DNA of 39,932 nucleotides, taken from the NCBI RefSeq assembly GCF_000308375.1, contig NZ_BAFQ01000210.1, positions 1 through 39,932 on the forward strand, read 5' to 3'. The DNA comes from Nocardia aobensis NBRC 100429 (GTDB taxonomy: Bacteria; Actinomycetota; Actinomycetes; Mycobacteriales; Mycobacteriaceae). Positions 7,566 through 16,472 of this stretch are shown piece by piece. Position numbers and translations under genes: made by a program. Under the pieces are notes generated by a model. The model was not told the origin of the DNA and made no database searches. It worked only from the letters and a program-made list of their open reading frames with translations. The number at the start of each line of letters is the position of its first letter. The first letter of the stretch is position 1.

Positions 7566-8933
7566 ATGCGACCCGACGCCGCGCGGCGGGCCGCGGTGGC
7601 CGCCGCCGTCCGCCGGCCCGGAATGCCGCGGCTGGCGCTGATCCGGTTCTCCGGACAGTTCGGCGACGGAATGTTTCAAGCAGCGCTGTCGGGTGCGATT
7701 CTGTTCAATCCCGAACGTGCCACCGATCCGCTGGCCATCGCGGGCGGGTTCGCGGTACTGCTGCTGCCGTATTCGGTGATCGGACCGTATGCCGGAGCGA
7801 TGCTGGACCGCTGGGACCGGCGGATGGTGCTGCTGATCGCCAATGTGCTGCGGGCGGTGTTGATAGTGGTGACCGCGGTCGGGCTGTGGGCCGGAATCCG
7901 CGATACGCCGCTGTTGCTGCTGGCGCTCGCGGTGGTCGGGATCAGCCGATTCGTCCTGGCCGGGATCTCGGCGTCGCTGCCTCGGGTGCTGGAACAGCGC
8001 TGGCTGGTGCCGATGAATTCGGTCCTGGCCACGGTGGCATCGGGATGCGCCGGGGCGGGTGCCGCGGTCGCGGTGGCGATCATCGGGGCGGTGGGCGCGG
8101 GGGACGTCGCGGGTGCGGTGGCGGTGGCGGCCAGTGCCTGCGGGTCGGCGATCTCGGCGGTGGCCGCGATCGGCTTCACGCGCCATCAGCTCGGACCCGA
8201 ACATCGAATCGGTGCGTCCGGGCGCGGCGCGACCGCCGAGTCCGTGCGCGCCGTGTTGACCGGTCTGCGCACCGGCGCCCGTGCGGTCGCCGAATCGCGG
8301 GATTGCACCACCGCGATGATCGGCGTCGGCACCCACCGCATCGTTTTCGGCGCCAACACCCTGCTCATGGTGCTGGTCCTGCGTCGCCCCAACGAATCCG
8401 GCATGTCGGCGAGTTCGGGACTGGTCGGCTTCGGCGTCGCGATCACCGCGGTCGCCGCGGGCATGCTCGCCGCCGCGGTGCTGACGCCGCTGCTGATTCC
8501 GCGGCTCGGGCGCCCGCGCACGGTGGTCGCCGGACTGTCGGCGGCGCTGCTGGTGCAGGCGACACTGGTCCCGCCGATCACCGTCGCCACCGGCGCGGCC
8601 GAACATCGGGCCCACCAACTGCTGCTGGCCGGCGCGTTCCTGCTCGGCATGGCCGGGCAGATGGTGAAACTGACCGGCGACGCGACCCTGCAGATCGATG
8701 TCGACGACGCTCGGCGCGGACAGGTATTCGCCCTGCAGGACACGATTTTCAACATCACGTTCGTCGTCGCCGTCGCCGTGACCGCCCTGGTCATTCCCGC
8801 CGACGGCCGTTCGCTCGGTGTGGTGGCGGCCGGCGCCGGACTGTACGCGCTGGGGATCGCGGCGATCGCGGTCAACAGCCGCCGGCGCACGCCACGCGAT
8901 TCCTCCGGACGTTCGCAGACGCATCCCGGCTGA
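7566..8933 (+). CDS. MFS family transporter
   Basis: Integral membrane protein of 455 aa with about 12 hydrophobic segments. The early part (FSGQFGDGMFQAALSGAILF) and the loop GAMLDRWDRRMVLL, a variant of the MFS loop 2-3 motif G-x3-D-R-x-x-R, identify a major facilitator exporter. Substrate is unknown. ATG 7566 has GGAGG 10 bases upstream. The N-terminal 20 residues are cationic and cytoplasmic. It is transcribed away from the pirin gene. Confidence 0.85.
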   Translation: MRPDAARRAAVAAAVRRPGMPRLALIRFSGQFGDGMFQAALSGAILFNPERATDPLAIAGGFAVLLLPYSVIGPYAGAMLDRWDRRMVLLIANVLRAVLIVVTAVGLWAGIRDTPLLLLALAVVGISRFVLAGISASLPRVLEQRWLVPMNSVLATVASGCAGAGAAVAVAIIGAVGAGDVAGAVAVAASACGSAISAVAAIGFTRHQLGPEHRIGASGRGATAESVRAVLTGLRTGARAVAESRDCTTAMIGVGTHRIVFGANTLLMVLVLRRPNESGMSASSGLVGFGVAITAVAAGMLAAAVLTPLLIPRLGRPRTVVAGLSAALLVQATLVPPITVATGAAEHRAHQLLLAGAFLLGMAGQMVKLTGDATLQIDVDDARRGQVFALQDTIFNITFVVAVAVTALVIPADGRSLGVVAAGAGLYALGIAAIAVNSRRRTPRDSSGRSQTHPG

Positions 8934-8975
8934 TCGGTTAGATTGTTAGCCGCTGTGCTCGGTCCCAGCTGATGC

Positions 8976-8998
8976 GGTGACTGACAGTGCATGTCACC
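8976..8998. promoter_or_regulatory. Nested inverted repeat upstream of the DUF4185 gene
   Basis: GGTGAC (8976-8981) and GTCACC (8993-8998) form outer arms; inside them TGACA (8982-8986) and TGTCA (8992-8996) form a second inverted repeat with a 5-base centre. It lies 30-50 bases before GTG 9028, the right place for an operator or leader hairpin. No matching regulator is apparent nearby. Confidence 0.35.
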
Positions 8999-9027
8999 AG
9001 CGGTGCGAGTGGTAGTCGAGGAGTGCG

Positions 9028-10752
9028 GTGTTCGGGAACAACGCGACGGGGAGAGCTGCTGCCGGCGGAGCGGCGGCGGCGCGCGGCTCCACCCACATCG
9101 GAAAGCGCTGTGCCTCGGCGATTTTCACGCCCGCGGTCACCGGATTGCTGGTGTTCGGCACGCTCGCACCCGTCCCCGCGTCGGCCGAACTCGCCCCGTG
9201 GGCGCCACCACCGAAGAATGCCTGCGGCGAAACGGGATTCGATCCGCTCGCGCGTCAGCCCGATCCGAATGCGCCTGCGCCGCCGATTCTTCCGCCCAGG
9301 ATCGACATCCCGGTGCCGGTGCCGGAGATCGTGCCCGTACCCGTGCCCGGCCCGCGGCCGGACAACACCCGGATCGTCCCGCAACCACTGCCGGCGGACC
9401 CGTGCCACAACCCGTGCCCGGACATTCGCGATACGCCGAAACCACCGCCGACCGAAGATCCTTCCGCGCCGGGCGAATCCGCCCCCGACTCCGGATCGGC
9501 ATCCGGCTCCGGTTCGGCACCCGGCTCGAACAGTGGCTCGGGCACAGGTTCCGGGTCCGGGTCCGGCACCGGCTCGGGATCGAATTCCGGCCCGTTCAAT
9601 CTGCCGAACATCAATATCAATCCCGAACCCGAACCGATTCCGATCCCCATCCCCGGCGGCGAACCGCCGGCGCCGGAGACCCCGCCGACGCCGGTGCGGC
9701 CGTCGACCGACCCGGGCGCGGTCGCGGTGGCACCCGCGCCGCGCACGGTCGAGAACGTGAAGCTGGTCAATCAGGTGACCGGCCACGGCTCGGTCAACCG
9801 CACCGATATGCGCTGGCAGGTCGACGGGACCGATCTCGGCATCATGTGGGAGACCGGACCGGGCAAGGTCGCGGTGGTATTCGGCGACACGTTCGGCAAG
9901 GGCTGGGAGTACGGCCAGGCCGGCGGACCGGACTGGCGATCGAATGTGCTCGGGTTCAGCTCCGAACGGGACCTGTCCAAGGGCCTGATCATCGACGACA
10001 TGGTGCAGGACAGCCGCTGCCACGCCGCCGAACTGCTGAACAGCCGCAAGATCAAGAACTTCGAGACCACGGTGATCCCCACCTCCGGATTCGCCCTCGG
10101 CGACCGGCAGTACATGAGCTACATGTCGGTCAATCACTGGAGCAGGGTCCCGGGGATGTGGTGGACCAACAACGGTGGTCTGGCCTACTCCGACGACGGC
10201 GGCAGTACCTGGGTCAAGGATCAGTACGCCAAGTGGGACAACATGTTCGGCATCGATCGCTTCCAGGTCGCGACGATGGTGCCGCACGGCGACTACGTCT
10301 ACATGTTCGGCACGCCCAACGGCCGCATCGGCATGATCGGCCTGGCGCGGGTGCCGAAGAAGGACGTGCTGAACAAGTCCGCGTATCAGTACTGGGTCGA
10401 CGGCACCTGGGCCCCCGCGCAGGAGAATCGCGCCACGCCGCTGCTTCCCGGCATCGCGGGCGAGTTGTCGGTGCGCTACGACGAGTCGAGCAAGCAATGG
10501 CAGATGGTGTACCTGGACCCGGCTCGGCACGCGATCGTGCTGCGCACCGCGACCGAACCGCAGGGAGCCTGGACCGACGGCACCGTGCTGGCCGATACGA
10601 ACGACTACCCGAAGGCCTACGGCGGTTTCATCCACCCCTGGTCGACCGGTAAGGACCTCTACTTCACGATGTCGGCCTGGGACAGCTACAACGTCTACCT
10701 GATGCACGCGACGCTGAACGATCCGACCGCACCGGAACCCGCCGATCCGTAG
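9028..10752 (+). CDS. Secreted DUF4185 domain protein (possible D-arabinan hydrolase)
   Basis: Exported protein of 574 aa. An uncleaved or cleavable signal spans residues 30-53 and ends in the signal-peptidase-like site ASA-E. A long linker follows, first Pro-rich, then a Ser/Gly tract (about residues 155-190) and a Pro-Glu/Pro-Ile repeat. The C-terminal domain (from about residue 250) contains FGDTFGKGWEYG, a WWTNNGGLAYSDDGGSTW beta-propeller-like element and FIHPWSTGKDLYFTMSAWDSYNVYLM, typical of DUF4185. As I recall, DUF4185 proteins include the GH183 endo-D-arabinanases acting on mycobacterial arabinan; that activity here is inferred. GTG 9028 has GAGGAG four bases upstream. Confidence 0.85.
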   Translation: MFGNNATGRAAAGGAAAARGSTHIGKRCASAIFTPAVTGLLVFGTLAPVPASAELAPWAPPPKNACGETGFDPLARQPDPNAPAPPILPPRIDIPVPVPEIVPVPVPGPRPDNTRIVPQPLPADPCHNPCPDIRDTPKPPPTEDPSAPGESAPDSGSASGSGSAPGSNSGSGTGSGSGSGTGSGSNSGPFNLPNININPEPEPIPIPIPGGEPPAPETPPTPVRPSTDPGAVAVAPAPRTVENVKLVNQVTGHGSVNRTDMRWQVDGTDLGIMWETGPGKVAVVFGDTFGKGWEYGQAGGPDWRSNVLGFSSERDLSKGLIIDDMVQDSRCHAAELLNSRKIKNFETTVIPTSGFALGDRQYMSYMSVNHWSRVPGMWWTNNGGLAYSDDGGSTWVKDQYAKWDNMFGIDRFQVATMVPHGDYVYMFGTPNGRIGMIGLARVPKKDVLNKSAYQYWVDGTWAPAQENRATPLLPGIAGELSVRYDESSKQWQMVYLDPARHAIVLRTATEPQGAWTDGTVLADTNDYPKAYGGFIHPWSTGKDLYFTMSAWDSYNVYLMHATLNDPTAPEPADP

Positions 10753-10834
10753 GCCCGCGCGAGTAGGCCGCGCGAGGAAATGTCATCGACACCACCTCGC
10801 GTATTCACCGGCGGCCAGTACTCTCGAAGCAATC

Positions 10835-11650
10835 ATGGCCACCTATTTCGATCCCAAATCCTGGTCGCCGTTGCGAGCAGTGGACCTGGGCCGGCGGCTG
10901 TTCGACCCGGAGTTGCTGGATCAGTGGACGGCTTTCACCACCGCATGGCTCGACCCGGTGGCGGATCTCGGGGCGGGAACTGTCACCGCACTCATGCCGG
11001 ATGTGCTGATGACGCTGCTCAGCGAGGGGATTTTGAGCCGCTTCGGCGGCCGGGAGGTCACCGCCACCCTGCTCGGCCACGATCTGACCGCGATTCTGCA
11101 GACCCTCAAGGTGCGCCGCCGCGGCGCCCACTTCCAGACCAAGACGGTGCTGACCGAGCTGCGCTGGAACGGACATCCGATCGAGGAGATGACGGTGATC
11201 GCGCACGGAGTGCGGCTGATTCCGGGTGTCCCGACGAAGGTGCGCACCGCCGGACTCGACGTCACCGGCACCGTGACCACCGCGGCGCTGGTCGAATGGC
11301 TCAACGAGAAGCGGCTGAACTGGCGGTTCGAGGTGCATCCGAGCGGATTGATCAGCGCGCGCCATCGCACCCGTAAATTCCAGGCGCTGGTCGACGCCGC
11401 CATCAGCGACAACCTCGTTACGATCGCGGTCCACCAGGCTGCCTGGTCCGGCGTCCGGGTGCCGCGGCGCTGGGTGTCGGTGGCGCCGGTCACGCTGGCG
11501 GACCTGCCCAACGACGTGCGCATCGTGCGTGCCGACCGGCAGGGCGACAGGGTGCATTTCCGGCTCGAACTGCCGCAGGTCACCGGCTCGTTCGACCTCG
11601 GGCAGATGTGGGCGGCGATCGTCGCCGGAACCACGCTGATCGTGTTCTGA
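10835..11650 (+). CDS. Unknown protein, 271 aa
   Basis: Not recognised. The protein starts MATYFDPKSWSPLRAVDLG, has no signal peptide, and contains a beta-rich middle (LGHDLTAILQTLKVRR ... VLTELRWNGHPIEEMTVIAHGVRLIPG) that faintly recalls lipid-binding DUF2993/LmeA-like folds, though I would not assign it. The C-terminus is hydrophobic (MWAAIVAGTTLIVF). A TACTCT -10-like hexamer at 10819-10824 lies only 10 bases before ATG 10835 and no ribosome binding site is visible, so the message may be leaderless or nearly so. It converges on pcnA with a 33-base gap. Confidence 0.7.
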   Translation: MATYFDPKSWSPLRAVDLGRRLFDPELLDQWTAFTTAWLDPVADLGAGTVTALMPDVLMTLLSEGILSRFGGREVTATLLGHDLTAILQTLKVRRRGAHFQTKTVLTELRWNGHPIEEMTVIAHGVRLIPGVPTKVRTAGLDVTGTVTTAALVEWLNEKRLNWRFEVHPSGLISARHRTRKFQALVDAAISDNLVTIAVHQAAWSGVRVPRRWVSVAPVTLADLPNDVRIVRADRQGDRVHFRLELPQVTGSFDLGQMWAAIVAGTTLIVF

Positions 11651-11683
11651 GACCTCCGGACCGCCGAGTCCGGTTCCGCGGCG

Positions 11684-13132
11684 CTACTGTCCGCCTGCGT
11701 TCCACCATTCCAGCAGGGCGGCCTCGGCCTCGTCGCGAGTCAGCGGACCGCGATCCAGCCGCAGTTCCTTCAGGTAGCGCCAGGCGCGGCCGACCTGCGG
11801 TCCCGGCTCCAGGCCGAGGAGTTCCATGATCGCGTTGCCGTCCAGGTCCGGACGTACCCGCTGCAGATCCTCCTCCTGCTGCAGGCGTTCGATCCGGGCT
11901 TCCAGATCGTCGTAGGTCGAGCGCAGCAGTGCGGCGCGGCGCTTGTTGCGGGTGGTGCAGTCCGCGCGCACCAGTTTGTGCAGCCGCGGCAGCAGGTCGT
12001 CGGCATCGGTGACGTAGCGGCGCACCGCCGAATCGGTCCACTGGCCCTTGCCGTAGCCGTGGAAACGCAGGTGCAGATACACCAGCCGCGCCACGTCCTC
12101 GGTGAACTGCTTCGGATATTTCAAGGCGCGCATGCGCTTTCGCACCATTTTCGCGCCGACGACCTCGTGGTGGTGGAAGCTGACACCGCCGCCGGGTTCG
12201 TTGCGCTTGGTCGGCGGTTTGCCGATGTCGTGCAGCAACGCGGCCCAGCGCAGCACCAGATCCGGATCGCCCGACTCCTGATCGATGGCCTGGCGCAGCA
12301 CCGTCAGCGAATGCTGATAGACGTCCTTGTGCTGATGGTGTTCGTCGATCTCCAGCTTCATCGCCGGAACCTCGGGCAGTACCCGTTCGGCCAGCCCGGT
12401 CTCGCACATGATGTCTATACCGTCGGTGGGATATTCACCGCCGATCAGCTTGTCCAGTTCGGTACGCACCCTTTCGGCGGTGATGCGGCGGATCTCGTCG
12501 GCCATCAGAGCGATCGCCACCCGCACCCGTGGCGCCACCTCGAAGCCGAGCTGGGAGACGAAGCGGGCCGCGCGCAGCATGCGCAGCGGATCGTCGTTGA
12601 ACGAATCCTCCGGCGCCGCAGGAGTATCCAGCACACCGGCGAGCAGGGCCGCCATGCCGTCGAGCGGATCCACGAATTCCAGATCACCGGCCGGGCCGAT
12701 ACGTACGGCCATCGCGTTGACCGTGAAGTCGCGGCGGACCAGATCACCCTCGAGGCTGTCACCGAAGGTGACCTCGGGGTTACGCGAGACGCGGTCGTAG
12801 CTGTCGCTGCGGAAGGTGGTGATCTCCAGCTGCCGGCCCGATTTCGACGCGCTCACCGTGCCGAACGCCAAACCGCCGGTGTCCCAGAGATGGTCGGCCC
12901 AACCGCGCACGATCTCCAGTACGACCTCGGGCCGGGCGTCGGTGGTGAAGTCCAGATCGGTGCCGAGCCGGCCCAGCACGGCGTCGCGCACGCTGCCGCC
13001 GACCAGGTACAGCTCGTGGCCGCGCGCGGCGAACAGGCCGCCCAGCGGAGTCAGGACATCCGAGAGCCGGCCCAGGGTGATCGCCGCCGCGGCAAGCAAT
13101 CGCGTCCGGCGATCATCGTCGGGGTCGGACAC
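11684..13132 (-). CDS. pcnA: CCA tRNA nucleotidyltransferase
   Basis: Adds or repairs the 3' CCA end of tRNAs, 482 aa. The nucleotidyltransferase motif is clear (LVGGSVRDAVLGR followed by TDLDFTTDA), then RRDFTVNAMA and the RNA-binding segment FNDDPLRMLRAARF. A C-terminal HD domain is present (ALLHDIGKPPTKR with HHHEVVGA), as in the bacterial HD-containing enzymes. GTG 13132 is the chosen start, with AAGGAAGGG upstream; the frame stays open further upstream through the divergent mutT4 gene but that extension is antisense to a real gene. Mtb Rv3907c has nearly the same length. Confidence 0.95.
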   Translation of the reverse strand: MSDPDDDRRTRLLAAAAITLGRLSDVLTPLGGLFAARGHELYLVGGSVRDAVLGRLGTDLDFTTDARPEVVLEIVRGWADHLWDTGGLAFGTVSASKSGRQLEITTFRSDSYDRVSRNPEVTFGDSLEGDLVRRDFTVNAMAVRIGPAGDLEFVDPLDGMAALLAGVLDTPAAPEDSFNDDPLRMLRAARFVSQLGFEVAPRVRVAIALMADEIRRITAERVRTELDKLIGGEYPTDGIDIMCETGLAERVLPEVPAMKLEIDEHHQHKDVYQHSLTVLRQAIDQESGDPDLVLRWAALLHDIGKPPTKRNEPGGGVSFHHHEVVGAKMVRKRMRALKYPKQFTEDVARLVYLHLRFHGYGKGQWTDSAVRRYVTDADDLLPRLHKLVRADCTTRNKRRAALLRSTYDDLEARIERLQQEEDLQRVRPDLDGNAIMELLGLEPGPQVGRAWRYLKELRLDRGPLTRDEAEAALLEWWNAGGQ

Positions 13133-13303
13133 GGCCCTTCCTTTCACTTGTGTGCCGTCCTCCACTTCTGCGTCAACGGACTTCGGCGAAACCACGGAAA
13201 CGCAGCTTAGTTGGTGCGCACCCGCCCGGACCGGACGGATGCCCCGCCGCGCTGCGGCATGAACTCGGCATCGAACACGTTCAGTGCATCGATCCGGCGC
13301 GGC

Positions 13304-13316
13304 TAGACTGACCCGG
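13304..13316 (+). promoter_or_regulatory. -10 element placing mutT4 as a leaderless transcript
   Basis: TAGACT at 13304-13309 matches TANNNT; six bases later is the GTG start codon of mutT4, exactly where transcription should begin. There is no ribosome binding site between them. The -35 region (TTCAGT near 13280) is weak. Confidence 0.5.
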
Positions 13317-13852
13317 TGTCTCCGGCCGATCGCGCGAACAGTCGACGCCGCCAGCCCCGGCGCCGCGGTTCGGCCGGTAATGCGGCGAAACCTCGTATGC
13401 GCACCGTCCGGGAAACCTCGGCGGGCGGCCTGGTCGTCGACGGCCTCGACGGGCCCGCCGAACAGCGCTGCGCCGCGCTCATCGGCCGCACCGACCGCCG
13501 CGGCCGATTGCTGTGGTCGCTGCCGAAGGGGCATATCGAAGAGGGGGAGACGGCCGAGCAGACCGCCGTCCGGGAGGTCGCCGAGGAGACCGGCATCAAC
13601 GGCCGGGTGGTCGCGGAACTGGGAAGCATCGACTACTGGTTCGTCACCGAAGGCCGTCGGGTACACAAGACCGTGCACCATTACTTGATGCGGTCGTTGG
13701 GGGGTGAGCTCTCCGATGCCGACGTCGAGGTCACCAAGGTGGCCTGGGTGCCGTTGAGCGAACTCGATTCCCGGCTCGCCTACGCCGACGAACGGCGTCT
13801 GGCCGAGGTCGCGAATCGGCTGATAGATCGGATGGAGAGCGGCAGACAATGA
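13316..13852 (+). CDS. mutT4: NUDIX hydrolase MutT4
   Basis: Protein of 178 aa with a complete Nudix box (GHIEEGETAEQTAVREVAEETGI; G-x5-E-x7-REVAEETGI), so a Mg-dependent nucleoside diphosphate-type pyrophosphohydrolase. The position next to pcnA and ahead of the DUF6049/murJ genes is that of Mtb Rv3908 (mutT4), which is longer at its N-terminus by memory. The N-terminal 25 residues are Arg-rich. GTG 13316 directly follows a -10 hexamer, suggesting leaderless translation. The stop overlaps the next start (ATGA at 13849-13852), so translation is coupled to the DUF6049 gene. Confidence 0.9.
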   Translation: MSPADRANSRRRQPRRRGSAGNAAKPRMRTVRETSAGGLVVDGLDGPAEQRCAALIGRTDRRGRLLWSLPKGHIEEGETAEQTAVREVAEETGINGRVVAELGSIDYWFVTEGRRVHKTVHHYLMRSLGGELSDADVEVTKVAWVPLSELDSRLAYADERRLAEVANRLIDRMESGRQ

Positions 13853-16410
13853 CGCGTGCGAGTCGCAGTGGGCACCGCTGGGTGCTCCTGCTCGTCTCGC
13901 TGGCGCTCGCCGTATTGAGCGTGCCGTCGGCCGGGTCGAGCCATGCGCAGCCGTCCGGGTCGGGAGGTTCGACCGCAGCGCCGAAATTCCTCAAACTCAC
14001 ACTCGATTCGGTGTCGCCGAGCACGATCACCACCACCAGCGATTCCGTCCTCGCGCTGACCGGCACGGTGACCAATATCGGCGATCGCGTGGTGGACGAC
14101 GTCAGTGTGCGAGTACAGCGCGGGGCGGCCATCGCCGAACCCGGCGAACTGCGCTCCACGCTGCGCCAGGATCAATCGGACTTCCCGGTCAGCGCGCAGT
14201 TCCAGGACGTCGCCGACCAGTTGGGGCCCGGACAGCGCAAACAGTTCACCCTGCGGATCGGGGTGCGCGAGGGCATGTCCAACGCGGCCGCCAATCCGCC
14301 GGTCACGGACTCGCTCGGCATCACCGAACCGGGCGTGTATCCGCTGCTGCTGAATGTGAACGGCGAACCGGCCTACGGCACTCAGGCGCACCTCGACGAT
14401 GCGCGGTTCCTGCTGCCGGTCCTCGGCCTGCCCGCCCTGCCGAACGGCGCCGATGCCGCGGCGGAGGGGTCACAACCCGTTCCGGCCGCACCGCAGCCGC
14501 CGGTGGCGACCACCATGTTGTGGCCGCTGGCCGACCGGCCCCGCATGGTCGCCGGCATCCCCGGCTCGGTGGACGGCAAGGCGCTGCTCACCGACGACGA
14601 ACTGGCCGGGGAACTGGCCGCGGGCGGCCGCTTGGATCAGCTGGTCTCGGCCCTGGAGTCGACGCTGCGACCCGACCCCTCGCACGATTCCGGCCGCGCG
14701 GGTCCCGGACTGGCCGGATCGCTGTGCCTGGCCGTGGACCCGGATCTGCTGCTCACCGTGTCGAAGATGACCGAGGGATATCGAGTGCTGGCCTCTCCGT
14801 CGGATCCGGACGGGCCCACACGCGACGGCACCGGTCCGCAGGCCGCGCGCGCGTGGCTCGACCGGCTGCGTGCGCTGGCGCCGACGATGTGCACGGTGGC
14901 GCTGCCGTTCGCGCAGGTCGACCCGACCGCGCTGGCCGGCGTGCATGATGCCGATCTGGTCGCCCGCGCTATCACCGCGCCCGCGGATATCGTCGATTCG
15001 CTGCTGTCGGTCAAATCCGTGCGCGGGGTGAGTCTGCCCGCTTCCGGAGCCATCGGAGCCGATGCCGCGACCATGCTGACCGAGCGCGGTTTCACCACCG
15101 CCGTCCTCTCCGGGAATGCGGTCGCCGAGGGCGGTTCCCTCAGCACCGCAACGGGTTCCGGGCGCGGCGAGGCGACGGTGCGCAGTACCGCCTCCGTCGC
15201 CGCGGACATCGCGCCGGTGGTACCGGAGATGGTGCGCCTGCCGGCCGCCGCACCTGTCAAACCCGACGCCGCGCCGCCGGCGCTCGATTCCGGATTGAAG
15301 GTCGCGACCTTCGACATGTGGTCGGCGACCGCGCTGGCCGCGGTCGGGTCGAATCCGCCGACTCCGGCGTTCACTCCCGACCGCGTCCGGTACGCGGTCA
15401 CCAACGACTCCCGCACCGCCCGACTGCAGGATGCACTGGGCGCGCTGAGCTGGCCGGTGCTGAATACGACCGAGACCCGTCCCCGCGCCACCCTCCTCAT
15501 GCCGCCGCAACAGTGGGGCGCCGACCGCGACGAGGCCGGAGCGCTGCTCTCGCACCTGGAGCTCATGTTCCGCAGCGGTCTGGCGACACCGCGTTCCTTC
15601 ACCGACCTGCTCGCGCAGCCGGTCGATCCGCGCCCGTACGACCTGGACTACTCCGGTGACGCGGCGGCACAGGCGGTGCCCGACCAGTTCGTCGCGCCGG
15701 TCGGACAGCAGGAACATCGGATCGACGATCTGATGAGCGCCCTGGTGGAGATCCCCCAGCAGGAGCCGACACCACGGACGTTCCTCACCCCGTTGCGCGA
15801 CGATCTCATCCGGGTGCTGACGCTCTCGGACCGCACCGGTACCGATGCGCAGGCCGACACCGCCGCGCAACGACGACTCGAACAGACCACCCGGACCATG
15901 GACGGGCTGTTCTCCTCGGTGAGCGTGCTGCCGCCGGGCGGCGTGTACACGCTGGCCTCGGAGCAGAGTCCGCTGTTGCTGGTCGCGCGCAACGATCTGC
16001 CGGTCGCGATCCGGATCCGGTTCAAGATCGGGGCGCCCGCCGAGACGAATATCACCGATATCGGTGAGCAGCAGCTTCCGGCGGAGGGTACCCGGTCGTT
16101 CCAGATTCCGACCAAGGTGAGCGACAGCCGTAACCTGGTGATTCCGATATCCCTTACCACACCGGCCGGAGTGCCTCTCGGCAATGCCACCTCGGTTTCG
16201 GTACGTTCGAACGCTTACGGTCAAGCGTTGGCGATAATTACCGCATGTGCCGGTGCACTGCTGTTCCTGCTCGCCGGTCGCCGCCTGTGGCGCCGCTTCC
16301 GGGGACAGCCCGATCCGGCCGACAAGGGTTTGGACCCGGGAAAACGACGCAGGCTCAACCGATACCTGCGCGCCCGCAAACGAGTACTGCAGGAAGAGGA
16401 GGCACAGTGA
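13849..16410 (+). CDS. DUF6049 family secreted membrane-anchored protein (Rv3909-like)
   Basis: Protein of 853 aa. Signal peptide at residues 10-35 (WVLLLVSLALAVLSVPSAGSSHA), a large extracytoplasmic region, and one C-terminal transmembrane helix (ALAIITACAGALLFLLAG) followed by a strongly basic cytoplasmic tail (RRLWRRFRG ... GKRRRLNRYLRARKR). This layout and the place between mutT4 and murJ match Mtb Rv3909, of unknown function but tied to the MurJ locus. Start overlaps mutT4 by four bases. Its own stop overlaps the GTG of a 21-codon ORF (GTGA at 16407-16410). The function is inferred to be envelope-related from context only. Confidence 0.88.
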   Translation: MTRASRSGHRWVLLLVSLALAVLSVPSAGSSHAQPSGSGGSTAAPKFLKLTLDSVSPSTITTTSDSVLALTGTVTNIGDRVVDDVSVRVQRGAAIAEPGELRSTLRQDQSDFPVSAQFQDVADQLGPGQRKQFTLRIGVREGMSNAAANPPVTDSLGITEPGVYPLLLNVNGEPAYGTQAHLDDARFLLPVLGLPALPNGADAAAEGSQPVPAAPQPPVATTMLWPLADRPRMVAGIPGSVDGKALLTDDELAGELAAGGRLDQLVSALESTLRPDPSHDSGRAGPGLAGSLCLAVDPDLLLTVSKMTEGYRVLASPSDPDGPTRDGTGPQAARAWLDRLRALAPTMCTVALPFAQVDPTALAGVHDADLVARAITAPADIVDSLLSVKSVRGVSLPASGAIGADAATMLTERGFTTAVLSGNAVAEGGSLSTATGSGRGEATVRSTASVAADIAPVVPEMVRLPAAAPVKPDAAPPALDSGLKVATFDMWSATALAAVGSNPPTPAFTPDRVRYAVTNDSRTARLQDALGALSWPVLNTTETRPRATLLMPPQQWGADRDEAGALLSHLELMFRSGLATPRSFTDLLAQPVDPRPYDLDYSGDAAAQAVPDQFVAPVGQQEHRIDDLMSALVEIPQQEPTPRTFLTPLRDDLIRVLTLSDRTGTDAQADTAAQRRLEQTTRTMDGLFSSVSVLPPGGVYTLASEQSPLLLVARNDLPVAIRIRFKIGAPAETNITDIGEQQLPAEGTRSFQIPTKVSDSRNLVIPISLTTPAGVPLGNATSVSVRSNAYGQALAIITACAGALLFLLAGRRLWRRFRGQPDPADKGLDPGKRRRLNRYLRARKRVLQEEEAQ

Positions 16411-16437
16411 GCGACAATCGCGCAGCGGCTTACTGTG
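16403..16437 (+). promoter_or_regulatory. Hairpin over the start codon of the 21-codon ORF before murJ
   Basis: CACAGTGAGC (16403-16412) can pair with GCTTACTGTG (16428-16437): ten pairs with one G-U, loop of 15 bases. The stem includes the GTG start at 16407 and begins immediately after the AGGAGG at 16397-16402. In RNA it would limit access to that start and possibly to downstream murJ. Confidence 0.5.
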
Positions 16438-16472
16438 CCGACCGAATGCCGAGCAGACCGGAGGTCCGGTGA
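16407..16472 (+). CDS. Candidate 21-codon ORF coupling the DUF6049 gene to murJ
   Basis: GTG at 16407 is preceded by a perfect AGGAGG (16397-16402) four bases upstream and overlaps the stop of the DUF6049 gene. The frame reads VSDNRAAAYCADRMPSRPEVR (21 residues) and stops at TGA 16470-16472, overlapping the GTG start of murJ (16469-16471). The double overlap suggests a chain of termination-reinitiation. It may encode a short peptide, act only as a coupling device, or be an accident in a region that also supplies the murJ ribosome binding site (GGAGG 16460-16464 is inside it). Confidence 0.45.
   Translation: MSDNRAAAYCADRMPSRPEVR

Noticed and set aside
13133..13849. Extension of pcnA upstream to 13849
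   Set aside because: It would be fully antisense to the Nudix gene; the GTG at 13132 has a good ribosome binding site and gives the family length.
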